This document shows positions 1-7,257 of a DNA stretch of 64,000 nucleotides, piece after piece (position 1 is the first letter of the stretch; each line of letters begins with the position of its first letter). The notes below the pieces were generated by a model. It saw only the letters and a list, made by a program, of their open reading frames with translations. It searched no databases and was not told the DNA's origin. The position numbers and the translations under genes are program-made. Source of the DNA: Zeimonas sp003577305 (GTDB lineage Bacteria > Pseudomonadota > Gammaproteobacteria > Burkholderiales > Burkholderiaceae_E). The stretch is taken from contig SZOX01000006.1 of NCBI GenBank assembly GCA_030263385.1, positions 45,969-109,968 on the forward strand, in the 5' to 3' direction.

Positions 1-666
1 GGCATGGTGACCTACGGCATCGACTGGTCGACCGCGTTCTCCAGTTCGCTGATCCTGGCGTGCGGACCGATCTTCACGCTGCTGATCCTGCGCTGGTCCG
101 GCATCGAGCGGCTCAACGGCGCGCAGATCGCGGGCGTGGCGGCCGCCTGCGCCGGCGTGTTGGTGTTCCTGTCGGACAAGCTGCTCGCCGGCCGCTGGCT
201 GGCCGGCGGCGGCGACCTGTTCCTGCTGGTCGCGGCAAGCTTCTTCTCGTACTACACCGTTGCCTCGAAGCCGCTGATCGAACGCCATGGTGGAATCGTG
301 GTGATGGCCTACGCGACGTTGCTCGGCAGCGTGCCCGTCGTGGCACTGTCGATGCCGGCGGGCATGGGCGTCGAGTGGACGAGGCTCTCGCCACTGCTCT
401 GGCTCGGCCTGCTGTGGGCGGTGACCGTTTCGGCCTTCGCCGGCTGGCTGGCCTGGGGATGGGCCAACGCGGTGCGCGGCGTGGGCCGCACTGCCCCGCT
501 GATGTACCTGATGCCGCCGGTCGCCGGAGTCGTCGCGTGGATCGCATCGGACGAGCGCTTCACCGCCGCCAAGCTGCTCGGCGCGGCAATCACGCTCGGC
601 GGCGTCGCGCTGGCGCAGTTCGCCGGCAGGAGCCGCGCGCGCGAAGCACCGGCCCTGGTCGACTGA
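1..666 (+). CDS. EamA/DMT-family transporter, C-terminal part (cut by window start)
   Basis: The reading frame is open from the first base, so the gene begins upstream. About 221 residues are visible against about 290-300 for the family. They form a run of hydrophobic helices ending in a short charged tail, with the second EamA repeat clear from roughly residue 70 on (a long stretch of small and aromatic residues such as WLAWGWANAVRGVGRTAPL). Members are inner-membrane drug/metabolite exporters with ten helices. The substrate cannot be told. The ATG at position 4 is probably internal, because the helix it precedes corresponds to the third or fourth of a full-length protein. The downstream glucokinase gene faces it, so the two converge across about 145 bases in which I see no clear terminator. 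Confidence 0.8.
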   Translation, partial: GMVTYGIDWSTAFSSSLILACGPIFTLLILRWSGIERLNGAQIAGVAAACAGVLVFLSDKLLAGRWLAGGGDLFLLVAASFFSYYTVASKPLIERHGGIVVMAYATLLGSVPVVALSMPAGMGVEWTRLSPLLWLGLLWAVTVSAFAGWLAWGWANAVRGVGRTAPLMYLMPPVAGVVAWIASDERFTAAKLLGAAITLGGVALAQFAGRSRAREAPALVD

Positions 667-810
667 AGCCGACTCGGGGGCCGCGCCGGTGGCATGGTCC
701 TTGCTGCGCGCATCCGGCATTCTATCGTGACGCTTTCGGCCGAACGCGCGCGCACGGCGCCCAGGCAGTTCGAGACCGCCTGCACGGCGCTTCGCCGCGG
801 CCGGCCCGCA

Positions 811-1788
811 TCAGTGCGCAGCGGTCACTCGCAGCAAGGGTGCCCGACAGGCACCGTCAACGATGCGTGCCAGCCCGCGAAACGCGAGGTCGCCGACGAG
901 CACGCGGCGCACCGGCACTTCGCGCTGGCTCGCCGCGTAGCGCCCCTTGTCGTCGAACGCCTCGAGGAACGCCGCGGCGTCGAGCCCCTCGCCCAGCCCG
1001 TCGAGCACTCCTCCGGTGAGCCAGACGCCGGCGTCGGCGCCGAAGGCGAGGCACAGGTCGCCCGCAAACGCGCCGAGCAGGCGCGAAAACCACTGCACCG
1101 CCTCGCGCGCGGCCCGCTCGCCCTGCGCCGCGCGCGCGACGACCTCGGGCGCCGGCGTCGGCGTGGCGGCGCCGCTGCGCCAGGCGTGCAGCCAGCCGAG
1201 CCCTTCGCCGCAGAGCAGGCGCTCCCACGACATCCGCCCCCAGCGCGCGCGACCGCGCTCGCGCAGCGCCTCGATTGCGGTGTCCAGCCAGGCAAGACCC
1301 ATGTGACCGGCCTCGCTGGCAAGCACGCGTTCGTCTTCGCCGCCGGCCCCGCCGATCAGCGCAGCCACGCCGAGTCCGGTTCCCGGGCCGATCAGCAGCC
1401 GGCTGCCCGATCCTCGGGTGCCGGCACGCAGCACGGCGGTGTCGCCCTCGCCCAGTGCCGACAAGCCGGCGGCGGCGGCGACGAAATCGTTGACGACGCA
1501 CAGCGTGCGCAACTGCAGGGTCGCGCGCAGGCTTTCCGGATCGAGCACCCAGTCGCGGTTGGTCATTCGCAGCGGGCCGCTACGCACCGCCAGCGCGATC
1601 GCGAGTGCGGCGTGCGCCGCGGGCTGCGCCTGCGTGCGCTCGAAACCGAGCAGTGCTTCGGCGACGCCGGCGCTCGCGTCGGCGCGCATTCGCGTGATCG
1701 CACCGGCACCGGCCTCGCGGCCCCAGCGGCAGATGCGCACGTTGGTGCCGCCGATGTCGGTGAACAGCCAGTCGCGCGTGCCGGACAT
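811..1788 (-). CDS. glk: Glucokinase
   Basis: Cytoplasmic kinase that phosphorylates glucose to glucose-6-phosphate with ATP. At 325 residues it has the usual length of the bacterial Glk family. The N-terminal phosphate-binding motif FTDIGGTNVR, the VVNDFVAAAAGL segment carrying the catalytic Asp, the IGPGTGLGVA motif and the SEAGHMGL sugar-binding segment are all visible in the right order. SEAGH is a small departure from the common SEGGH. The ATG start lies 21 bases after the stop of the MarR-family gene on the same strand, so the two probably share a transcript and the regulator may control sugar use; this is inference. Confidence 0.85.
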   Translation of the reverse strand: MSGTRDWLFTDIGGTNVRICRWGREAGAGAITRMRADASAGVAEALLGFERTQAQPAAHAALAIALAVRSGPLRMTNRDWVLDPESLRATLQLRTLCVVNDFVAAAAGLSALGEGDTAVLRAGTRGSGSRLLIGPGTGLGVAALIGGAGGEDERVLASEAGHMGLAWLDTAIEALRERGRARWGRMSWERLLCGEGLGWLHAWRSGAATPTPAPEVVARAAQGERAAREAVQWFSRLLGAFAGDLCLAFGADAGVWLTGGVLDGLGEGLDAAAFLEAFDDKGRYAASQREVPVRRVLVGDLAFRGLARIVDGACRAPLLRVTAAH

Positions 1789-1809
1789 CGAGGCCTGGCC
1801 AGCGGCCGC

Positions 1810-2349
1810 TTACAGGTCGGCCAGCGGCAGGTGCCGCGCGCTGCGGTCGGCGCTGCGCATCGACTTCACCACCTCGTCGAGCAGGCGGTTCAGCGTGGCG
1901 AGGCGCTTCGGATCCAGGCGCGACAGCACGTCGGCGAGTATGCCCACCAGTGGCTTGGGCGCACGAGCGATCACCTGCTCGCCCGCTTCGGTCGGATGCA
2001 GCTGCACGATGCGCTGGTCGGTGCTCTCGCGGGCGCGGCGGATCAGCCCCTGGCGCACCAGTTGCTCGACCAGGTTGCTCGCGGTGGACTGCTGCACCGC
2101 CATCGAGCGGGCGAGATCCTTGACGCGGATGCCCGGCGCCTGCACGACGACCGAGAGCGCCCAGAGTTGCGAGCCGCTGATTCCGCAGCGCTCCTCGACC
2201 TCGTGGAAGTGGCGCCGCACCGCCCGGAAGATGACGCGGAAATTCTGCAGCGCCTCGATCGCGTCGGCGGACTGTCCTGGCGGCAGCGAAGAGCGATCGG
2301 CGGAGCCGCCCGGGCTGGGCTGCGTTTCGACGGCGGCGGCGCGGTTCAT
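1810..2349 (-). CDS. MarR-family transcriptional regulator
   Basis: About 179 residues with a winged-helix domain: SGSQLWALSVV leads into the recognition region (VKDLARSMAVQQSTASNLVEQL) and the wing (ESTDQRIVQLHPTEAG), the standard MarR pattern of a DNA-binding dimer released by small ligands. An open frame continues far upstream on this strand but only overlaps nnrS. The ATG at 2349 is chosen because it leaves a short N-terminal extension and a normal divergent promoter region of about 120 bases facing nnrS. It sits directly ahead of glk. The ligand and regulon are unknown; plausible targets are glk and the divergent nnrS unit. Confidence 0.8.
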   Translation of the reverse strand: MNRAAAVETQPSPGGSADRSSLPPGQSADAIEALQNFRVIFRAVRRHFHEVEERCGISGSQLWALSVVVQAPGIRVKDLARSMAVQQSTASNLVEQLVRQGLIRRARESTDQRIVQLHPTEAGEQVIARAPKPLVGILADVLSRLDPKRLATLNRLLDEVVKSMRSADRSARHLPLADL

Positions 2350-2453
2350 CGATGTCCCGTGTGCTACGGTTGGCGGTGGGGGAATTATGCTGATCCTCGG
2401 CGCATCGCGCGACAGGCTTTCCGGCGGCAATCCCCTTGGCGCATACATTCCAC

Positions 2454-2467
2454 TTGATATGACGCAA
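2454..2467. promoter_or_regulatory. FNR/DNR-like palindrome ahead of nnrS
   Basis: The site reads TTGAT-ATGA-CGCAA. The left half matches the FNR/CRP-type consensus TTGAT-N4-ATCAA perfectly and the right half matches at 3 of 5 positions. It lies in the divergent region in front of nnrS. nnrS genes are commonly controlled by NO- or oxygen-responsive FNR/DNR-type regulators, which makes the site plausible. It is one imperfect match, so this is a candidate only. Confidence 0.4.
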
Positions 2468-2472
2468 GGCGC

Positions 2473-3816
2473 GTGCTGATAGCGGCGCCTACAGTCGACT
2501 TTCGGTTTTCCGTGACGCGCAGCCGCTCCTCCGTGCCCTCCGTTCACGCCGCAGGCCGCACGAAGCGTCCCGCGCAGCGCGACGCATCGCCCGGGCCGTG
2601 GCGAGTCATCCGCCTGCTCGATGCGCCGCATCGCCTCGGTTTCTTCGTCGGCTCGGCGATGGTCTCGGCGAGTGCACTGTGGTGGCTCGCAACGCTGGCG
2701 GCCCAGCTCGTTGCGCACCGGCCGATCCACTGGGCCGTCGCACCGACCCACGCCCACGCGCTGCTGATGAGCTTCTCGTTCATGCCGATGTTCTTCGCCG
2801 GCTTCCTGTTCACCGCCGGGCCACGTTGGCTGGCCCTGGGGACGATGCCGGCGCACAGCCTGCTGCCGGTGGCGGCCGCCTGGCTCGCCGGCTGGGGCGC
2901 CTTCCTGGCCGGCGTGCACCTCGACCCGACGCTCGCCGCAACCGGGCTTGCGGTGGTCGCGACCGGCTGGACCGTGTTCGTCTGGCGCCTGGCGCAACTG
3001 CTGCGGCGCAGTCGCGTCGCCGACCGCACTCACCTCAGGGTCATCGGCTGCGCCTGCGGCGTCGGCGCTGCTGCACTGTGGGCTGCCGCGGCCGGCCTGG
3101 CCGCCGGCGCACCGGCGGCGGTGGGCGCCGCGCTCGCCGTCGGGCTTTGGTGGTTCCTCTCTCCGGTGTTCGCCACCGCGATGCACCGGATGGTGCCGTT
3201 CTTCGGCGTAGCCGCACCGCGCCTCGACGAGCGCCACCCGGAATGGCTGCTCTGGACGCTGCTGGCGCTGCTCGGCCTGCAGGTGCCGTTCGCGTCGGGC
3301 CCGCTCGCCAATCCCATGCTCGCGGCAACGGCACTCGTCGTCGACGCCGGCGCCGCCGCGCTGGTCTTCGGGCTCGCGTTGCGTTGGCGCGCAACCCAGA
3401 ACCTGCGCATCCGCCTGCTCGCGATGCTGAACCTCGGCTTCGTCTGGCTGGGCCTGGCCTTCGCGCTGCAGGCCGCATCGGCCGCGCAAGCCTGGTTCAC
3501 CGGCGAACCGAACCATTCGCCGATCCCGAGCCTGCACGCGCTCGGCATGGGCTTCTTCGGCTCGATCCAGTTCGCGTTCGTGACCCGCGTGAGCGCGGGC
3601 CAGGACGGGCGCGCGCAGGCGATCGATCGCTTCGCCTGGGCGCTGTTCCTCGTTCTCCAGGCCGCCGTAGCGCTGCGCCTCGTCGCGGCCTGGCTGCCCG
3701 CCACGCCGTCGCTGCTGCTCGCGGCGGCCGTTCTGTGGGCATTCGCGATGCTCGCATGGGCCGTCCGGCATGCCCGCTGGTACGGCCGGCCGCGCAGCGA
3801 CGGGCGTGCCGGATGA
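2473..3816 (+). CDS. nnrS: NnrS family heme-copper membrane protein
   Basis: Polytopic inner-membrane protein of up to 447 residues with about twelve hydrophobic helices. NnrS-family features are the segment APTHAHALLMSFSFMPMFF with its paired histidines, a conserved MHRMVPFF motif and a late HALGMGFFGS segment. NnrS proteins bind heme and copper and protect denitrifying or NO-exposed cells from nitric oxide stress. The longest frame starts at a GTG at 2473, only six bases after the FNR-like palindrome. In-frame GTG codons at 2512 and 2533 would leave normal room for a promoter and better fit a protein that begins just before RRLLDAPHR-like sequence; the true start is uncertain. The ubiU gene follows after 52 bases, suggesting one anaerobically induced operon. 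Confidence 0.85.
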   Translation: MLIAAPTVDFRFSVTRSRSSVPSVHAAGRTKRPAQRDASPGPWRVIRLLDAPHRLGFFVGSAMVSASALWWLATLAAQLVAHRPIHWAVAPTHAHALLMSFSFMPMFFAGFLFTAGPRWLALGTMPAHSLLPVAAAWLAGWGAFLAGVHLDPTLAATGLAVVATGWTVFVWRLAQLLRRSRVADRTHLRVIGCACGVGAAALWAAAAGLAAGAPAAVGAALAVGLWWFLSPVFATAMHRMVPFFGVAAPRLDERHPEWLLWTLLALLGLQVPFASGPLANPMLAATALVVDAGAAALVFGLALRWRATQNLRIRLLAMLNLGFVWLGLAFALQAASAAQAWFTGEPNHSPIPSLHALGMGFFGSIQFAFVTRVSAGQDGRAQAIDRFAWALFLVLQAAVALRLVAAWLPATPSLLLAAAVLWAFAMLAWAVRHARWYGRPRSDGRAG

Positions 3817-3868
3817 CCGCCGCTCACACGAGGGCGCCACGCCGGCGCCCGCTCCGGAGGAATTCCCG

Positions 3869-4897
3869 ATGACCGAACAACGAACCGCCGTGCCGCGCAA
3901 ACCCGATCTCGTCTGCCCCGCCGGTTCGCTGCGGGCGCTCGAGCGCGCGATCGATGCCGGCGCCGACGCGGTCTACATGGGCCTGAAAGACGCGACCAAT
4001 GCGCGCAACTTCGCCGGCCTGAACTTCGACCTCGACCAGGCCCGCGAAGGCATCGCCTACGCGCACGCGCGCAACGCGCGCGTGCTGATGGCGCTGAACA
4101 CTTTCGCCGATGCGCGCGAACCCGCGCGCTGGTGGGCCGCGGTCGACGTGGCGGCCAGGCTCGGCGCCGACGCGCTCATCTGCGCCGACACCGCGGTGCT
4201 CGCCTACGCGCGCGACCACCATCCGCAACTGCGGCTGCACCTGTCGGTGCAGGCCTCGGCCACCACCTACGAGGCGATCGAGTTCTACCGCGAGCGCTAC
4301 GGCATCCAGCGCGCGGTGCTGCCGCGCGTGCTCACGCTGTCGCAGGTCGGGCACGTCTGCCGCCACACCGACGCCGAGATCGAAGTCTTCGGCTTCGGCA
4401 GCCTGTGCGTGATGGTCGAGGGCCGCTGCGCGCTGTCCTCCTACGCCACCGGCCAGTCGCCCAACACCGCGGGCGTGTGCTCGCCGCCGTCGGCGGTGCG
4501 CTGGGAGGACGCCGCCGACGGCGTGCACGCGCGCCTGAACGAAGTGCTGATCGACAGCTACGCGCCCGACGAGCCGCGCGGCTATCCGACGCTGTGCAAG
4601 GGGCGCTTTCACGTCGAGGGCGTGCGCGACTACGCGCTCGAGGAGCCCACCAGCCTGAACACGCTGGCGGTGCTGCCGCAGTTGATGGAGTTCGGCATCG
4701 CGGCGATCAAGATCGAGGGTCGCCAGCGCAGCCCGGCCTACGTCGAGCAGGTCACGCGCGTCTGGCGCGCGGCAATCGACCAGTGCGCGGCGCAGCCCGC
4801 GCGTTTCACGGTGCAGCCGCAGTGGGTGGCCGCGCTCGGGCGCTGGTCCGAAGGCCAGCAGCACACGCTGGGCGCCTACAATCGCCCGTGGCGCTGA
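3869..4897 (+). CDS. ubiU: Ubiquinone biosynthesis protein UbiU (peptidase U32 family)
   Basis: Partner of UbiV in the oxygen-independent hydroxylation of the ubiquinone ring. The 342-residue protein has the U32 fold start (LVCPAGSLRALERAIDAGADAVY) and four cysteines at 180, 187, 204 and 243. Their spacing (7, 17, 39) is the same as that of the four [4Fe-4S] ligands of E. coli UbiU. The ATG at 3869 has a GGAGG Shine-Dalgarno eight bases upstream. ubiV follows after 14 bases and ubiT after that, the canonical ubiUVT set. Position downstream of nnrS points to use under denitrifying or low-oxygen conditions. U32 proteins are often labelled proteases; here the cysteine pattern and neighbours support the ubiquinone role. 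Confidence 0.92.
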   Translation: MTEQRTAVPRKPDLVCPAGSLRALERAIDAGADAVYMGLKDATNARNFAGLNFDLDQAREGIAYAHARNARVLMALNTFADAREPARWWAAVDVAARLGADALICADTAVLAYARDHHPQLRLHLSVQASATTYEAIEFYRERYGIQRAVLPRVLTLSQVGHVCRHTDAEIEVFGFGSLCVMVEGRCALSSYATGQSPNTAGVCSPPSAVRWEDAADGVHARLNEVLIDSYAPDEPRGYPTLCKGRFHVEGVRDYALEEPTSLNTLAVLPQLMEFGIAAIKIEGRQRSPAYVEQVTRVWRAAIDQCAAQPARFTVQPQWVAALGRWSEGQQHTLGAYNRPWR

Positions 4898-4911
4898 CAG
4901 GAGGCATCGGC

Positions 4912-5841
4912 ATGAATCCGCGCATCCGGCTCACCGTCGGCCCGGTCCTCTACTACTGGCCGCGCAAGACGCTGATCGACTTCTACGGGCAGGTCGCCGA
5001 CTCGCCCGCCGACACGGTGGTGCTGGGCGAGGTGGTCTGCTCGCGACGCCACGAAATGAAGCTCGACGACTGGCTCGCGCTGGCGCGCGACCTGGCCGGC
5101 TGCGGCAAGGAGGTCGTGCTGGCCAGCCAGGCGCTGCTCGAATCCGAATCCGACCTGCGCGAGATGCGCCGCCTGACCGCACAGGACGAGTTCATGGTCG
5201 AGGCCGGCGACGCCTCGGCGCTGCGCACGCTCGCCGGCCGCGCATTCGTGCTCGGGCCGCACGTCAACGTCTACAGCCGCCCCGCACTCGAGGAGCACGC
5301 CGCACTGGGCGCGGTGCGCTGGGTCGCGCCGGTCGAACTGAGCCTCGAGGCGATCGGGCTGGTCAATCCCGCCGGGTCGCCGGTTGCCGGCGGCCCCGCG
5401 GCCGACACTCCGATCGCCACCGAGCTCTTCGCCTTCGGCAGGCTGCCGCTCGCCTTCTCGGCGCGCTGCTTCACCGCGCGCCACTACCACCTCAACAAGG
5501 ACGAGTGCGGGTTTCGCTGCATCGAGCACCCCGACGGCCTGCTGCTGTCCACCGGCGAGGGCGCACCGTTCCTCACGCTTAACGGCATCCAGACGCAATC
5601 GGCCGCGCAGCAGTGCCTCATCGGGGAAGCGGCGGCGATGCGCGCGGCAGGCGTGAGCCGGGTGCGACTGTCGCCGGTCGCGCAGCGCTTCGGCGAAGTG
5701 CTGGCGAGCTTCGAGCGCGTGCTCAACGGCGACGGCGACGCCGCCGAGGAGCGCACCGCGCTGGCCGCGATGAGCCTGCCCGGCGGACTGGTCGACGGCT
5801 TCGCGCACCGCCGTCCCGGACTCGAACGCAGCTGGAGTTGA
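4912..5841 (+). CDS. ubiV: Ubiquinone biosynthesis protein UbiV (peptidase U32 family)
   Basis: Second half of the UbiU-UbiV complex for oxygen-independent ubiquinone synthesis. It has 309 residues with cysteines at 43, 186, 199 and 203. The 13/4 spacing of the last three and the distant N-terminal cysteine match the iron-sulfur ligands of E. coli UbiV. The ATG at 4912 has an AGGAGG ribosome site at 4899-4904 that overlaps the end of ubiU, which indicates coupled translation. ubiT follows 11 bases after its stop. Confidence 0.92.
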   Translation: MNPRIRLTVGPVLYYWPRKTLIDFYGQVADSPADTVVLGEVVCSRRHEMKLDDWLALARDLAGCGKEVVLASQALLESESDLREMRRLTAQDEFMVEAGDASALRTLAGRAFVLGPHVNVYSRPALEEHAALGAVRWVAPVELSLEAIGLVNPAGSPVAGGPAADTPIATELFAFGRLPLAFSARCFTARHYHLNKDECGFRCIEHPDGLLLSTGEGAPFLTLNGIQTQSAAQQCLIGEAAAMRAAGVSRVRLSPVAQRFGEVLASFERVLNGDGDAAEERTALAAMSLPGGLVDGFAHRRPGLERSWS

Positions 5842-5852
5842 AGGAGCCTGCC

Positions 5853-6290
5853 ATGACCCCCGACCGCAACACCGCCCTGCCCGTGCCCGAGCCGCTGCGC
5901 CGCTTCGTCTCACGGCTTCCGATCCGCCCGCCCTCGGTCGTGCTGGCGCTGGCGCTCGATCGCCTGCTGCGGCCGCAGCTGCCGGCCGACGCCGCGCAGC
6001 AACTGGCCGGACGGGTGGTCGAGATCGAGGTCTGCGACCTCGGCATCCGCTGCCGGCTGATGCTCGACGCGGGCGGCTTCCACGCGGCGCCCGACGGCGG
6101 CGCGGTCGCGCTGCGGGTGGCTGCCGACGCGGCAAGCTTCCTGCGCCTGCTGCGCGGCGAGGAAGACGCCGACCGGCTGTTCTTCGAGCGCGCGCTGGTG
6201 ATGGAAGGCGACACCGAATACGGCCTGATCCTGAAGAACACGCTCGACGCGATCGGGCCGCTGTTGCGCTGGCCGGCACGCGCCGCCTGA
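5853..6290 (+). CDS. ubiT: SCP2-domain protein UbiT, anaerobic ubiquinone accessory factor
   Basis: A 145-residue SCP2 sterol-carrier-like protein with the fold's LALDRLLRPQL helix, a central beta region and the closing LFFERALVMEGDTEYGL segment typical of UbiT/YhbT. UbiT is thought to bind the lipophilic quinone precursors, as UbiJ does in the aerobic pathway. An AAGGAG site at 5841-5846 overlaps the stop of ubiV, so it is the third gene of the operon. No gene for the oxygen-dependent hydroxylases (UbiH, UbiI, UbiF, Coq7) is in the window, although ubiA and ubiG are. Confidence 0.88.
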   Translation: MTPDRNTALPVPEPLRRFVSRLPIRPPSVVLALALDRLLRPQLPADAAQQLAGRVVEIEVCDLGIRCRLMLDAGGFHAAPDGGAVALRVAADAASFLRLLRGEEDADRLFFERALVMEGDTEYGLILKNTLDAIGPLLRWPARAA

Positions 6291-6324
6291 AGCCGCACGG
6301 GGGCCGCGCGCGCGCCGCCACCGA

Positions 6325-6330
6325 TATACT
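6325..6330 (+). promoter_or_regulatory. Candidate -10 box for purU
   Basis: TATACT lies 44 bases ahead of the purU start in a short gap after ubiT, a good match to the sigma-70 -10 element TATAAT. No convincing -35 hexamer is seen at the usual distance, so this is a tentative promoter. Confidence 0.3.
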
Positions 6331-6373
6331 TGTGCCCTGCACCCAGCCGGGCGCGACGCGCATCGGATCTCCC

Positions 6374-7228
6374 ATGACAGACGGCTACATCCTCACGCTC
6401 TCGTGCCCGGATCGTCCGGGCATCGTCCACGCGGTGTCGGGCTTCCTGCTCGAGCACGGCGGCAACATCCTCGAGGCGGCGCAGTACGACGACCGCGACA
6501 CGGGGCTCTTCTTCATGCGGGTGCACTTCGAATCGGCCGCCGCGGACGCCTCGATCGAGTCGTTGCAGCGCGCGTTCGCACCGGTCGGCGAGACCTTCCG
6601 CATGCGCTGGGCCTTCTTCGACGCGGCCCGGCCCGCGCCGACGGTGATCCTCGTCTCGAAGCTCGGGCATTGCCTGAACGACCTGCTGTTCCGGCACCGA
6701 TCCGGGCTGCTGCCGATCGACATCCGGGCGGTCGTCTCGAACCATCGCGACTTCTACCAGCTCGCCGCCTCGTACAACGTACCGTTCCACCACGTTCCGG
6801 TCACCGCCGCCACCAAGGCGCGGGCCGAAGCGCGGCTGATGGAGATCGTGGCCGCCGAAGGCGCCGAGCTGGTCGTGCTGGCGCGCTACATGCAGGTGCT
6901 GTCGGACGAGCTATGCCGCAAGCTCGAGGGCCGCGCGATCAACATCCACCACTCGTTCCTGCCGAGCTTCAAGGGCGCCAAGCCGTACGGGCAGGCGCAC
7001 GAGCGCGGCGTCAAGCTGATCGGCGCCACTGCGCACTACGTGACGGCCGACCTGGACGAAGGCCCGATCATCGAGCAGGACGTAGAGCGCGTCGACCACT
7101 CGATGGACGTCGCCACGCTCACCGCGATCGGCCGCGACGTGGAGAGCGTGGTCCTCGCGCGCGCGGTGAAGTGGCACGCCGAGCACCGCATATTGCTGAA
7201 CGGCGGCAAGACGGTGGTGTTCCGCTAG
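6374..7228 (+). CDS. purU: Formyltetrahydrofolate deformylase
   Basis: Hydrolyses 10-formyltetrahydrofolate to tetrahydrofolate and formate, balancing one-carbon pools and supplying formate for purine synthesis. The 284 residues fit the family. An N-terminal ACT domain (TLSCPDRPGIVHAVSGFLLE) is followed by a formyl-transferase fold with VVSNHRDFY, the VVLARYMQVLS segment, the catalytic INIHHSFLPSFKGAKPY motif and GATAHYVTADLDEGPIIEQ. The ATG at 6374 begins exactly at the ACT domain; a longer frame from a GTG at 6332 lacks support. It is transcribed separately from ubiT and converges with the GMC oxidoreductase across 29 bases. Confidence 0.95.
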   Translation: MTDGYILTLSCPDRPGIVHAVSGFLLEHGGNILEAAQYDDRDTGLFFMRVHFESAAADASIESLQRAFAPVGETFRMRWAFFDAARPAPTVILVSKLGHCLNDLLFRHRSGLLPIDIRAVVSNHRDFYQLAASYNVPFHHVPVTAATKARAEARLMEIVAAEGAELVVLARYMQVLSDELCRKLEGRAINIHHSFLPSFKGAKPYGQAHERGVKLIGATAHYVTADLDEGPIIEQDVERVDHSMDVATLTAIGRDVESVVLARAVKWHAEHRILLNGGKTVVFR

Positions 7229-7257
7229 GGTCGGCGCAACGCGTATCTGCGGGCGTC

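Noticed and set aside
2350..3900. Upstream extension of the MarR-family frame to about 696 codons
   Set aside because: The extension is antisense to nnrS and lacks any domain; the MarR domain is complete from 2349.
3869..5841. U32 pair as collagenase-like proteases
   Set aside because: The four-cysteine patterns with E. coli UbiU/UbiV spacing and the adjacent UbiT gene support the ubiquinone role instead.
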